64,000 nt of DNA from Actinomycetota bacterium (lineage in GTDB: Bacteria > Actinomycetota > Thermoleophilia > Gaiellales > F1-60-MAGs149): positions 39,199 to 103,198 of the forward strand of contig VGBM01000006.1 in assembly GCA_016870485.1 (NCBI GenBank), in the 5' to 3' direction. Shown piece after piece: positions 33,802 through 42,651 of the stretch. Both the position numbers and the translations under genes were made by a program. The notes beneath the pieces were generated by a model. It ran no database searches and was not told the DNA's origin. It worked only from the letters and a program-made list of their open reading frames with translations. Positions within the stretch are counted from its first letter, which is position 1; each line of letters begins with the position of its first letter.

Positions 33802-34635
33802 GTGAGCCGCCGCCGCACCCCGACCACCGCCGACTGCCGGCGCGCGCTGTGGCTGCTCGGCGCCCAGCCGCCGCTTGACCACGCGGATGTGCTGAAGGCG
33901 TGGCGCGGCCGCGTCGCCCGGGCGCACCCCGATCGGCACGTCGGCGACGAGCGCCGCGAGCAGGCCGCCGCGACCCTGACCCGGGCCCTCAACGAGGCCC
34001 GCGAGACGCTGGACTGGTGGATCGACCAGGACCTCGACTGGCCGCCCCCCGGGCGCGGCGGCGTGCGGGAGGTGCGCTTCGACGAGCCGGAGCCGTGGCC
34101 CGAGCGCGAGCCGGAGGAGACCGTGGCGCCCGTCTGCCCCGTGACGGGCCTGCGCCGCGGGGACCGCGTGCGCCTCAGGCCCTACGACGGCGACGTGCTG
34201 GTCGTCGAGGAGACCGAGGTCGACCAGCGTGACCGCTCCGTCTGGGTGCGCCTGGTCGGCGAGCCGCAGGCGGCGCGCTCGGACCGCGTCCGCCTCGCCG
34301 CCTTCTCGTGCCCCGCGTGCGGGGCCTGCGCGGGGCCGGCCGTCGACGAGCCGACGATCCGGCCGTGCCCCGACTGCCTCGTGGACCTGCGGCGGCTCGA
34401 GCAGCGGCCCGCCGAGGCCGACCGCATCCGCCGCGCCATCGAGGCCCGCGCGCGCGCCGGCGAGTCGACGGCCGAGTCGATCGGCGACGGACGGCTCGTT
34501 GATCGCGCGCGCGAGCGGCGGCGCTGGGCCCGGCGGCTCGGCCCGGCCGGCCCTGAGGACCTGCAGGCGGCGCTCCTGAGCGCGTTCTCGTCGGCGTGGG
34601 AGCGCTGGGGGGAGCGGCCCGCGCCCGCGGGCTAG
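33802..34635 (+). CDS. J-domain protein with C-terminal zinc-ribbon-like motif
   Basis: A 277-residue protein. The first 75 residues form a J-domain with the diagnostic HPD in ARAHPDRHVGDERR, so it should stimulate DnaK ATPase. A charged middle region follows, then a cysteine cluster CPACGACAG...CPDC that could bind zinc. The C-terminal third is helical and arginine-rich. It lacks the Gly/Phe and DnaJ C-terminal domains, so it is a specialised co-chaperone of unknown client. Its TAG shares a CTAG with a small convergent frame. Confidence 0.75.
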   Translation: MSRRRTPTTADCRRALWLLGAQPPLDHADVLKAWRGRVARAHPDRHVGDERREQAAATLTRALNEARETLDWWIDQDLDWPPPGRGGVREVRFDEPEPWPEREPEETVAPVCPVTGLRRGDRVRLRPYDGDVLVVEETEVDQRDRSVWVRLVGEPQAARSDRVRLAAFSCPACGACAGPAVDEPTIRPCPDCLVDLRRLEQRPAEADRIRRAIEARARAGESTAESIGDGRLVDRARERRRWARRLGPAGPEDLQAALLSAFSSAWERWGERPAPAG

Positions 34636-34799
34636 GCGGCCGCGCGCAGCTCGCGCCGGGCGTCGAGCGCCATCGCGAGGCGGTGCTCCTCGCCCGGCGT
34701 GGCCTCGAGCTCGCCGCGGCGGATGCGGTCGAGGATGGGCTGGAGCTCGACGAAGGCCCGCGCGATCTCGCGTCCGCCCTCGGTGCCCCCGACCTCGAT
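34632..34799 (-). CDS. Candidate small ORF (about 55 residues) after the thioredoxin gene
   Basis: An open frame with near-perfect G/C third positions encodes IEVGGTEGGREIARAF then a helical, charged C-terminus ending RRELRAAA. It lies 32 bases downstream of the membrane-anchored thioredoxin gene and its TAG forms a shared CTAG with the J-domain gene, a pattern used by six other pairs here. No ATG or GTG opens it; ATC at 34799 or an undetected frameshift would be needed. Function unknown. Confidence 0.35.
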   Translation of the reverse strand: MEVGGTEGGREIARAFVELQPILDRIRRGELEATPGEEHRLAMALDARRELRAAA

Positions 34800-34830
34800 C
34801 GCGCGGCCACTGCACGGCCGTCGCCGGACG

Positions 34831-35226
34831 CTAGACGAGGACGAGCTCGCGGACCCGCTCGACCTTGGCCGCGTCGGGCCCCTCGTCGAAGCCCTCGAGC
34901 ACCGTGCCGCTCGCGCGCTCCACGACCAGCACGACCGGCGTCGTGGTGACGCCGTGGGCGCGGGCGAGGCCGGCCTCCTTGAGGACGTCCACCTTGCGGT
35001 AGGGGATCCCGGCGCCCTCGAGCTCCGAGCCCCACTCCTGGCACGCGTGGCAGCGCGGACCGGAGAAGGCCACGACGGCGGTGTCGCCGTGGGCGGCGTC
35101 GAGGCCGAGCCCGACCGCGTCGACCCGGGTCGGCAGCGCGCTCGTAGGGCGGCCGCGCAGGCGCGCGACGACGAGGACGGCGCCGACGAGGGCGACCAGG
35201 CCGAGGACGATCAGGACGCGGTCCAC
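34831..35226 (-). CDS. Membrane-anchored thioredoxin-like protein
   Basis: A 131-residue protein with one N-terminal membrane span (VLIVLGLVALVGAVLVVARL) and a thioredoxin-like domain. The active site is CHAC in FSGPRCHACQEW, and TTTPVVLVVERASG matches the cis-Pro and following strand (TTP). It should face outward and handle cysteines of exported proteins. It forms a unit with the upstream DUF4395 gene, a pairing seen in many actinobacteria. The GTG start was chosen 12 bases after that gene's stop. Confidence 0.85.
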   Translation of the reverse strand: MDRVLIVLGLVALVGAVLVVARLRGRPTSALPTRVDAVGLGLDAAHGDTAVVAFSGPRCHACQEWGSELEGAGIPYRKVDVLKEAGLARAHGVTTTPVVLVVERASGTVLEGFDEGPDAAKVERVRELVLV

Positions 35227-35237
35227 GGTCGCGGCCC

Positions 35238-35711
35238 CTAGACGGCCGGGTGGCGGTCGACGGTGATGCCGCGCACGCGGGCGAGCAGCATGTACATCTC
35301 GCAGCCGACGCAGACGCCGGTGGTGGCGGCGAGCAGCGCGAGGGCCGCGACGATCAACGACAGCGCCCAGCCGACCGTGGAGAAGCCCGCGTAGAGCAGC
35401 ACCGAGGCGGCGGTCAGGAAGACCGCGCCGATGACGTTGGCGAAGCGGGGGACGCGGGCGTCCTCGATCCGCCCCTCGCCGAGGCGCGGCTGGAGCACGT
35501 CGAACCAGAGCCGGCACGGCAGGCAGAAGCGGCGGCCGAGGGTGAGGCCTACGATCAGCTGCAGCGCGAGCAGCACGATGAGCCACTCCTGTTGCAGGAG
35601 GAACGCGATCAGCGCGCCGATCCCGACGATCGCCTGGTTCGTGCGGGGGCCGCGCGAGTCGATCACGTGGGTGTCGCGGTAGGGATCGACGGTGCGGTAA
35701 GGGGTGCTCAT
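35238..35711 (-). CDS. DUF4395 family membrane protein
   Basis: A 157-residue protein with four predicted membrane spans. It opens VIDSRGPRTNQAIVG, matches DUF4395, and has two cysteine pairs, CLPC near residue 64 and CVGC near residue 133, that could be redox partners of the adjacent thioredoxin. The function is not established; partnership in a membrane thiol relay is inferred from pairing. The short gap upstream contains a CGTTATAACG palindrome over the likely -10 region. Confidence 0.85.
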   Translation of the reverse strand: MSTPYRTVDPYRDTHVIDSRGPRTNQAIVGIGALIAFLLQQEWLIVLLALQLIVGLTLGRRFCLPCRLWFDVLQPRLGEGRIEDARVPRFANVIGAVFLTAASVLLYAGFSTVGWALSLIVAALALLAATTGVCVGCEMYMLLARVRGITVDRHPAV

Positions 35712-35714
35712 AGC

Positions 35715-35724
35715 CGTTATAACG
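35715..35724. promoter_or_regulatory. Palindrome CGTTATAACG at the DUF4395/thioredoxin promoter
   Basis: A perfect 10-base palindrome lies 3 bases upstream of the DUF4395 ATG and contains the AT-rich TATAAC/GTTATA that probably acts as the -10 element. A dimeric repressor site overlapping the promoter is one reading. Confidence 0.4.
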
Positions 35725-35778
35725 TTAGTCGATACTCGGGGATTCCTTGGGCGGCCCGGCGATCCTGCGTCCGCCTGC

Positions 35779-36786
35779 CTAGCTGCGCAGCCAGACGCCG
35801 TCGAGCAGCGTCTCGTCGCCGAGGATGCCGCCGCCGGCCTCGGCGCCGGCGGGGATGTCCGCCTCGGGCAGGACGAGCGACTGCACGATCCGGGCGCCGG
35901 AGCGGATGCGGGCCCGCGGGCCGATCACGCACGGGCCGTCGATCACCGCGCCGTCCTCGATCACGGCGCCGGGCCCGACCAGCACGGGGCCGGCGACGAC
36001 CGCCCCGGGGTGCACGCCGTCGACGCCCGCGTCCGCACCCATCACGAGCTCGCCGGCTCCTGCGACGGCGACGCGGCCCGCGGCGATCGCGAGGTTGGCG
36101 TTGACGAGCTCCTCGAGCGAGCCGATGTCGCTCCAGTAGGCGTCCGTGTCCCAGGCGCGCACGTCGGCACCCGCCGCGACCAGCCGCGGCAGGATCTCGG
36201 AGCCGAAGTCGCTCACGCCGTTCGCGGGGATCTCGTCCATGATCGCGCCGCTGAAGCAGTAGACGCCGACGTTGACCCGGTCGGAGAGGGCGTCGCGGGG
36301 GTCGGGCTTCTCCTGGAAGGCGGTGATCCGCCCGCCGTCGTCGGCCACGACGACCCCGAATCCCGTCACGTCGGGCACCCGCTTGACCGTGATCGTGGCC
36401 AGCGCCCCGGAGGCGCGGTGCGCGGCGGCCAGCGCCGCGAGGTCGATCGCGTGCAGGCCGTCGCCGCTCGTGACCAGGAACTGGTCGTCCTCCTCGAGGA
36501 GGAACGGCAGGCAGCGGCGCGTGCCGCCGGCGGTGCCGAGCAGCTCCGGCTCGTGCGAGTACTCGAGCGGCAGGCCGAAGCGCGAGCCGTCCCCGAGCAC
36601 GTCGGTGATCGCCTCGGGCCGGTGATGGAGGTTCATGACGGCGCCCGAGCACCCGCTCGCGGCCAGCCGCTCGAGCAGGTGCTCGACGCAGGGGCGGTTG
36701 CCGACCGGCGCGATCGGCTTCGGCAGGTGGTCGGTCAGCGGCCTCAGGCGCCTGCCGAGGCCGGCCGCCATGATCATCGCGCGCAT
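35779..36786 (-). CDS. NDP-sugar nucleotidyltransferase with left-handed beta-helix repeats
   Basis: A 335-residue sugar-1-phosphate nucleotidyltransferase. The N-terminal catalytic signature IMAAGLGRRLRPLTDHLPKP is intact, with NLHHRPEAI and GDGLHAIDLAAL nearby. From about residue 240 hexapeptide repeats (AVVAGPVLVGPGAVIEDGAV and similar) form a left-handed beta-helix. It should make an activated sugar such as GDP-mannose or NDP-glucose for cell-envelope polymers. The exact sugar is unclear. A TACCCT element lies 6 bases before the ATG. Confidence 0.9.
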   Translation of the reverse strand: MRAMIMAAGLGRRLRPLTDHLPKPIAPVGNRPCVEHLLERLAASGCSGAVMNLHHRPEAITDVLGDGSRFGLPLEYSHEPELLGTAGGTRRCLPFLLEEDDQFLVTSGDGLHAIDLAALAAAHRASGALATITVKRVPDVTGFGVVVADDGGRITAFQEKPDPRDALSDRVNVGVYCFSGAIMDEIPANGVSDFGSEILPRLVAAGADVRAWDTDAYWSDIGSLEELVNANLAIAAGRVAVAGAGELVMGADAGVDGVHPGAVVAGPVLVGPGAVIEDGAVIDGPCVIGPRARIRSGARIVQSLVLPEADIPAGAEAGGGILGDETLLDGVWLRS

Positions 36787-36792
36787 GGGGTC

Positions 36793-36798
36793 AGGGTA
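36793..36798 (-). promoter_or_regulatory. -10 element TACCCT of the nucleotidyltransferase gene
   Basis: Minus-strand TACCCT lies 6 bases before ATG 36786; leaderless spacing. Confidence 0.55.
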
Positions 36799-36876
36799 CC
36801 CGTCCTGCAGGGGCCGGGCGCGACCTTTGCGGGCCGACCGAGGGCGGTCGGCGGCTCACCCGCCCGGAAGGGGACA

Positions 36877-36907
36877 GCGGCGGCCGCGCACGGGGCGCGG
36901 CCGCCGC
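36877..36907. terminator. Strong hairpin after isocitrate lyase gene
   Basis: GCGGCGGCCGCGC and its exact complement flank the 5-base loop ACGGG, a 13-base GC-only stem starting 13 bases after the aceA stop on the minus strand. There is no T-run, as is common in very GC-rich genomes. Confidence 0.65.
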
Positions 36908-36920
36908 CGGGGTGATCGGC

Positions 36921-38210
<1,290 letters not shown>

Positions 38211-38273
38211 CGTGGGGGAACCTCCGCGTTCCCGGACTCGTGCCCGGTTGGTGAAGGGTAAAGCCTACGCGCG

Positions 38274-38285
38274 GTTATCGATAAC
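38274..38285. promoter_or_regulatory. Palindrome GTTATCGATAAC in the aceA/lysR gap
   Basis: A perfect 12-base palindrome roughly 64 bases upstream of aceA and 34 upstream of the LysR gene. Its position suits control of both divergent promoters. Confidence 0.55.
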
Positions 38286-38296
38286 GTCGCATCGGA

Positions 38297-38318
38297 ATCG
38301 ATCGCTGTTTCGATCGAT
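38297..38318. promoter_or_regulatory. Inverted repeat ATCGATCG-N6-CGATCGAT before lysR
   Basis: Two 8-base arms around CTGTTT directly abut the first LysR ATG. Binding here would repress the regulator's own gene. Confidence 0.55.
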
Positions 38319-39221
38319 ATGATCTATCGAACTGTGGATTCCGGACAGCTGGAGGCGTTCGTGCGGGTGGCCCGGGCCGGCCGGCTGGGCCCGGTCGCGG
38401 CCGAGCTGTTCCTGACGCAGCCGGCGCTGACCGCCCGGCTCCAGCGCCTCGAGCGCGAGGTGGGCGGGCCGCTCTTCACGCGCTCGCGCCGCGGCATGCG
38501 GCTGACCCCCGCCGGCCGCGCGTTTCTGCCGTACGCGGAGCGCACCCTGGAGACGATCGGCGAGGGCGCCCGGCTCGTCGGCGACCTGACCGCGGCGGGC
38601 GGGGGCGCGCTCGTGATCGGGGCGCCGCCCGCCATCAGTACGTACCTGCTCCCGGGCCTTCTGCGCGACCTGACCGCGCGTGCGCCGGAGATGGAGCTGT
38701 CGGTGCGCGGCGGCCACTCGGACGAGGTGCTCGAGATGGTCGTCCGCGACGAGGTCCAGGTCGGCCTGATCCGCGAGCTCTCCCACCCCGAGCTCGTGAC
38801 GGAGCGCGTCTACGAGGACGAGCTGGTCCTCGTCTGCGCGCGCGGGCACCGGCTGGCGCTGCGCGGCACCGTCACCGTCGAGCAGCTGGCCGACGAGCGG
38901 CTCATCCTGTTCGACCGCCGCTCCTCGTTCGCCGACACCGCCCTGACCCTGTTCCAGCGCGCGCGCCTACGGCCCCGGGCGTACCTCGAGATGGACAACT
39001 CGGAGGCCGCGGCGAGCATGGTGGAGGAGGGGCTCGGCATCGCGCTCCTGCCCCGCACCGCCATCGGCAGGGCGCTGGCGGACGGCTCGCTGGTCGAGCT
39101 GCACCTGCTCGACACGCCGCCGATCACGCGCCCCGTCGCCCTCGTCTACCGCCGTGACACGCCCCTCAGCGCCCCCGCCGAGGCCTTCCTCGAGCTCGCC
39201 CGGGGCCTCTCCGCCCGCTAG
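38319..39221 (+). CDS. LysR-type transcriptional regulator divergent from aceA
   Basis: A 300-residue LysR protein. The DNA-binding helix-turn-helix appears as ARAGRLGPVAAELFLTQPAL then TARLQRLEREVGGPLF, and the effector domain follows. The first ATG gives MIYRTVDSGQLEAF; the GTG at 38334 would begin VDSGQLEAF, closer to the family norm, and leave both palindromes in the leader, so the start is uncertain. Divergence from isocitrate lyase suggests control of C2 metabolism. Its TAG shares a CTAG with the convergent SGNH gene. Confidence 0.9.
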   Translation: MIYRTVDSGQLEAFVRVARAGRLGPVAAELFLTQPALTARLQRLEREVGGPLFTRSRRGMRLTPAGRAFLPYAERTLETIGEGARLVGDLTAAGGGALVIGAPPAISTYLLPGLLRDLTARAPEMELSVRGGHSDEVLEMVVRDEVQVGLIRELSHPELVTERVYEDELVLVCARGHRLALRGTVTVEQLADERLILFDRRSSFADTALTLFQRARLRPRAYLEMDNSEAAASMVEEGLGIALLPRTAIGRALADGSLVELHLLDTPPITRPVALVYRRDTPLSAPAEAFLELARGLSAR

Positions 39222-40285
39222 GGCCCGGGGTTGACGACGGGCCCGATCGCCTCCGCGAGCCAGGCCGTGTAAGCGGCCCGGCCGCGCTTGTTGAGGTGCG
39301 TGGAGTCGGAGTAGCCGTCCGCGTAGGCGGCCTCCCGCACGGCGAGCGGCGCGACGAAGAGGGGCGCGCCCACCGGCTCCTCGAAGCGCCGCGGCACGGA
39401 CGGGTCGACGAGGGGGTCGACGCGGCGCAGCACGAGCGCGAACACCACCGGCACGTCGTGCTCCTCGCCCCAGGCCCGGAACTGCCGCAGGGAGTGGAGT
39501 TCGCGTTCCCAGAGCGGGTTGTCGAAGTCGGTGGTGATCGGGTCCCGGGCGCTCCACGCGGTCCCGGGCGGCACGCGCTCGGCCTCGTCGGCGCGGATCG
39601 CGCGCGGGCGGTGGCGGCGGTCGCCGCCCGAGCAGTCGCCGTGGCGCGTGCCCGCGCGCCGGGCCTCGGGCGGGAGGGGCACGTTCCGGTCGGGCCGGCC
39701 CGTGACCGCGTCCTCCACGTTGAGGTCGACCCGGCGGCGCAGCTGCTCGCCGAGGTCGCGCAGCCGCCGGTGGAGCGGCTCCGACGGCCGGGTCGAGAGG
39801 TCGGCGAGGAGCCGGTCCATGGTCACGGCACCCGAGAAGTTGCGGTAGTAGTCGTACGCGAAGGGGCTGTCCGCCATCCGGAACGGCGGCTCGGGCGGCA
39901 GCGCCACCTCGACGATCACGGCCTGCGTGACGCCGCGCTCCGCGGCCACGTCGGGGAGCTGTTGGTACATCAAGTCGGTGCCGCGGAACGAGCGGCCCTC
40001 GTTGAGGATCGGGTGCTCGAGCCTCGGCGGGTTGAGGCCGCGGGCGAGGCCGGTTGGGGAAAAGCCCCACTTCGTGCGCGACGTGCCGAAGCTGCCGATG
40101 CTGACCGGCCCCCGCGTACCGTAGACCTTGTCGTAGAGGCAGCGGAGGTTGGCCGCGTAGCGGACCTCCGCCGCGTCCGAGCGCTCGACGAGGCGCACGA
40201 GGCCGACCCCGATCACCACGAGGAGGGCCGCGCAGGCGGCCTGGACCAGGTGCCGACGGCGCCGGCTCATCCGGCCGGGGGTCAT
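39218..40285 (-). CDS. SGNH-hydrolase-like membrane-anchored protein (DltD/AlgX-like), paralogue 1
   Basis: About 355 residues, with one N-terminal membrane anchor (AACAALLVVIGVGLVRLVE) and an extracytoplasmic SGNH fold. SFGTSRTKWGFSP carries the block-I Ser near residue 69, and YSDSTHLNKRGRAAY holds the Asp-x-x-His of block V. GRSFRGTDLMYQQLPDV also matches paralogue 2 at 42841, which shares GTSRTKWG, the GTD/N segment and the DxxHL block. DltD-type proteins work with an MBOAT and carrier protein to acylate envelope polymers. Starts at ATG 40285 or 40270 are both possible. It runs away from the ACP/MBOAT operon. Confidence 0.75.
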   Translation of the reverse strand: MTPGRMSRRRRHLVQAACAALLVVIGVGLVRLVERSDAAEVRYAANLRCLYDKVYGTRGPVSIGSFGTSRTKWGFSPTGLARGLNPPRLEHPILNEGRSFRGTDLMYQQLPDVAAERGVTQAVIVEVALPPEPPFRMADSPFAYDYYRNFSGAVTMDRLLADLSTRPSEPLHRRLRDLGEQLRRRVDLNVEDAVTGRPDRNVPLPPEARRAGTRHGDCSGGDRRHRPRAIRADEAERVPPGTAWSARDPITTDFDNPLWERELHSLRQFRAWGEEHDVPVVFALVLRRVDPLVDPSVPRRFEEPVGAPLFVAPLAVREAAYADGYSDSTHLNKRGRAAYTAWLAEAIGPVVNPGP

Positions 40286-40483
40286 GCGGATCCGCCCGAG
40301 CGCGTCGTCCGCGCGGCCGACCGCCTCGTCGACCGTGTCGCCGACGGCGATGGCGAAGCCCTTGCGGTCGCCGTCGACCTGCACGGGCCGGTCGTGGAGA
40401 TCGCGGCCCGGATCGGCACGCTCGACCTCGTCCCGCGGCTCGTCGAGGCCGCCGCCGGCCGGGTCGTCCTGCAGGTCGCCTGA
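40250..40483 (+). CDS. Candidate small protein (about 77 residues) before the dlt-like operon
   Basis: The frame ending at TGA 40481-40483 has strong coding periodicity; the C-terminal segment DRLVDRVADGDGEALAVAVD then GPVVEIAARIG looks like a compact alpha/beta protein. The only start codon is GTG 40250, which overlaps the divergent SGNH gene's 5' end, so the N-terminus or the neighbour's start is uncertain. It stops 27 bases before the 213-residue gene. Function unknown. Confidence 0.4.
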   Translation: MPTAPAHPAGGHADPPERVVRAADRLVDRVADGDGEALAVAVDLHGPVVEIAARIGTLDLVPRLVEAAAGRVVLQVA

Positions 40484-40498
40484 GTCCGGCCGCCGCCC

Positions 40499-40504
40499 TA
40501 CCCT
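40499..40504 (+). promoter_or_regulatory. -10 element TACCCT of the dlt-like operon
   Basis: TACCCT lies 6 bases before ATG 40511, the first gene of the ACP-MBOAT operon; leaderless spacing. Confidence 0.6.
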
Positions 40505-40510
40505 GTGGGC

Positions 40511-41146
40511 ATGGCGAGCCACACCCTTGAGGTCGGCCTGCGCGGCACCCGCGACTACGTCCAGGGGTCGCAGATCCTCGCCCGGACGGCCGAGATCGTC
40601 GCGCGCGACCATCCCGACGCGGCCCTCGTCACGGCCAAGTTCACGCGCATCACGCTGCGCGGCGTCGAGCTCGTCGTCGGCGACGGCGAGGCTCCATCGG
40701 GTGGTGACGAGATCGGGCGCGGCCAGGTCCAGGCGGACGGTGAGCGCCTCGCGGTCCGCTGGTTCGAGGTGCCCGGCCCCGAGGCTCCGCGGATCGAGGA
40801 CGTGCCGGGCGTGACGTCCGGGCTCGCGCCGGACGGGTCCGGCGGCGGTCGCGCCGACTTCGCCATCGCCGGGACCTTTGAGTCGTACCTGGCGGCCGTG
40901 ATCGAGTGCGTCAAGGCGCTCCACGCCGGCCGCGGCGAGCGCGTCTCCGACATCTGGTTCACGGCGCTCGTCGGGGCGCGCCTGCCGGCTACGCCGACCT
41001 ACCCGACGGCGGGGTCCCTGGCCGTCGAGCTGAAGATCGAGCGGATGGTGGACGGGCGGCTGCAGACGCTCAGCGTCGTCGAGACGGCCGGGGATGGCGC
41101 ACCGCCGGCGTACCAGATCTGCTTCTCTTGCGTCATCGGGGACTAG
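40511..41146 (+). CDS. Unknown protein with possible internal repeat, first gene of the dlt-like operon
   Basis: A 213-residue soluble protein with no known motif. It may hold two similar halves: LRGTRDYVQGSQILARTAEI near residue 10 and IAGTFESYLAAVIECVKALH near residue 120, each followed by a beta-rich stretch (ITLRGVELVVG; SLAVELKIERM). A duplicated hotdog-like (acyl-ACP thioesterase or dehydratase) fold would fit its place before an acyl carrier protein, but this is inference. It is separated from the ACP gene by about 30 bases, so the genes probably share a transcript. Confidence 0.65.
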   Translation: MASHTLEVGLRGTRDYVQGSQILARTAEIVARDHPDAALVTAKFTRITLRGVELVVGDGEAPSGGDEIGRGQVQADGERLAVRWFEVPGPEAPRIEDVPGVTSGLAPDGSGGGRADFAIAGTFESYLAAVIECVKALHAGRGERVSDIWFTALVGARLPATPTYPTAGSLAVELKIERMVDGRLQTLSVVETAGDGAPPAYQICFSCVIGD

Positions 41147-41177
41147 ACGAACGCCACCACGGGAAACGGGGGAATCC

Positions 41178-41423
41178 ATGACACGGGAAGAGGCGCTCGC
41201 CGCCATCACCAAGGCCCTGACCGAGACGGTCGGCTCGGTCGACGGGGACGTCACCGAGGGCACCGACCTCGTGGCCGACGGCATGCTCGACTCGCTCGAC
41301 TCGATGACCTTCCTATTCGAGCTCGAGAACGGCCTCGGCACGAAGCTCGCGGCGATCGACGAGGCCTACGAGGACTTCCGCGTCGGGGCCCTCGTGGACA
41401 TCGTGGTCCAGGCGACCGCGTGA
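41178..41423 (+). CDS. Acyl carrier protein (DltC-like context)
   Basis: An 81-residue acidic protein of carrier-protein length. The motif DGMLDSLDSMTFLFELE carries the phosphopantetheine attachment Ser (about residue 39) in a D-S-L context, and the helices around it match acyl/peptidyl carrier proteins. It would deliver an activated acyl or aminoacyl group. A GGGGG ribosome-binding-like run precedes the ATG. It is followed within 50 bases by an MBOAT gene, as DltC is linked with DltB. No adenylating (DltA-like) gene is seen. Confidence 0.9.
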   Translation: MTREEALAAITKALTETVGSVDGDVTEGTDLVADGMLDSLDSMTFLFELENGLGTKLAAIDEAYEDFRVGALVDIVVQATA

Positions 41424-41472
41424 CCCCGGTGCGCCGGGCGGTCGGGTAGCGACCACGGGGCGGGGCGGGGGC

Positions 41473-42651
41473 GTGCTCGCCAGCATCCAGATCCTCGTGC
41501 TCGTCACCGTGACGGCGAGCCTCCTGTACTGGCTCCTGCCCGCCGGCTGGATCGAGGGGCGGCGCGCCGTCCTGCTCGTCGTGTCCGGGGTCCTGATCTA
41601 CATCTGGAATCCCGAGACGCTCCTGATCGCCGTCCTGACGGCGCTCCTCGCCTGGCTCCTGTACGCCCTCAGCTGGCGGCACCCGCGCTACGGCTGGCTG
41701 CCGTGGCTGATCGTGCTGCCGCTCGTCGTCAACGCGATCGTGCCGCTCGGGGAGCTGATCCCCATGCCGGTCGCCAGCCCGCGCAGCCCGCTGCTCACGA
41801 ACCTCGCCACCCTCGGGCTGTCGTTCTACACGTTCAAGCTCTACATCTCGATCAAGCAGGGCCTCAAGCTCGGGCGGCTGCCGTTCCGCGAGGTCATCAC
41901 CACGACGCTCTTCTACCCGGCCTTCCCGATCGGGCCGATCGACGGCTCCCAGACGTTCGACCGCGAGGCGCTCTCGCGCGACCCCGACGTGCGCCGCTGG
42001 GTGATGGGCGTGGGCCGGATCGGCATCGGCGTCGTCAAGGTCTTCGTGCTCGGTGCGTGGGTGAAGGGCACGCTCTGCGTCGAGCTGTTCGGCGTGCCGA
42101 TGCAGGGCGTCTACGCGCAGGGCTGGGACACCCCGCTCCACGCGCTCCTGTTCGCCTTCGTCTCGTTCCTCTACCTGTACGTCAACTTCTCGGGCTTCAC
42201 CGACGTCGCGATCGGCGCGGGCTGGATGTTCAACCTGGACCTGACCGAGAACTTCCGCTTCCCGCTGATCGCCCACTCGATCCAGAACTTCTGGCAGCGC
42301 TGGCACCTGTCCCTGTCGAAGTTCATCACGACGTACATGTTCAAGCCGATGCTGCGGCGCACGGGCCGCATGACGCTGTCCCTCGTCGTCACCTTCACGC
42401 TGATCGGCCTCTGGCACGAGGTCTCCGTCGGCTACCTCCTGTGGGGCCTCGGCCACGGCACGGCGCTCGCCCTGACCACCTGGTACCGGGGCCTCGTCCG
42501 GCCGCGCCTGCCGCTGCCCGGGCCCGTCCGCACCGTCGGCGGCATCGTCGTCACCATCACCCTCGTCAGCGTCCTCAGCACCATCGCCAACCAGCCGTCG
42601 AACCGCGATCTCGCGCGGTACGTCGCATCATTCGTGGGAGTGCACCTGTGA
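41473..42651 (+). CDS. MBOAT-family membrane O-acyltransferase (DltB-like)
   Basis: A 392-residue polytopic membrane protein of the MBOAT family. The catalytic histidine is near residue 315 in IGLWHEVSVGYLLWG, and the preceding signature NFWQRWHLSLSKFITTYMF is typical of DltB/AlgI-type members, as is YLYVNFSGFTDVAIG. It should move an acyl group from the carrier protein across the membrane to an envelope acceptor. The acceptor and acyl group are unknown. Its TGA overlaps the GTG of the next small gene (GTGA). Confidence 0.92.
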   Translation: MLASIQILVLVTVTASLLYWLLPAGWIEGRRAVLLVVSGVLIYIWNPETLLIAVLTALLAWLLYALSWRHPRYGWLPWLIVLPLVVNAIVPLGELIPMPVASPRSPLLTNLATLGLSFYTFKLYISIKQGLKLGRLPFREVITTTLFYPAFPIGPIDGSQTFDREALSRDPDVRRWVMGVGRIGIGVVKVFVLGAWVKGTLCVELFGVPMQGVYAQGWDTPLHALLFAFVSFLYLYVNFSGFTDVAIGAGWMFNLDLTENFRFPLIAHSIQNFWQRWHLSLSKFITTYMFKPMLRRTGRMTLSLVVTFTLIGLWHEVSVGYLLWGLGHGTALALTTWYRGLVRPRLPLPGPVRTVGGIVVTITLVSVLSTIANQPSNRDLARYVASFVGVHL

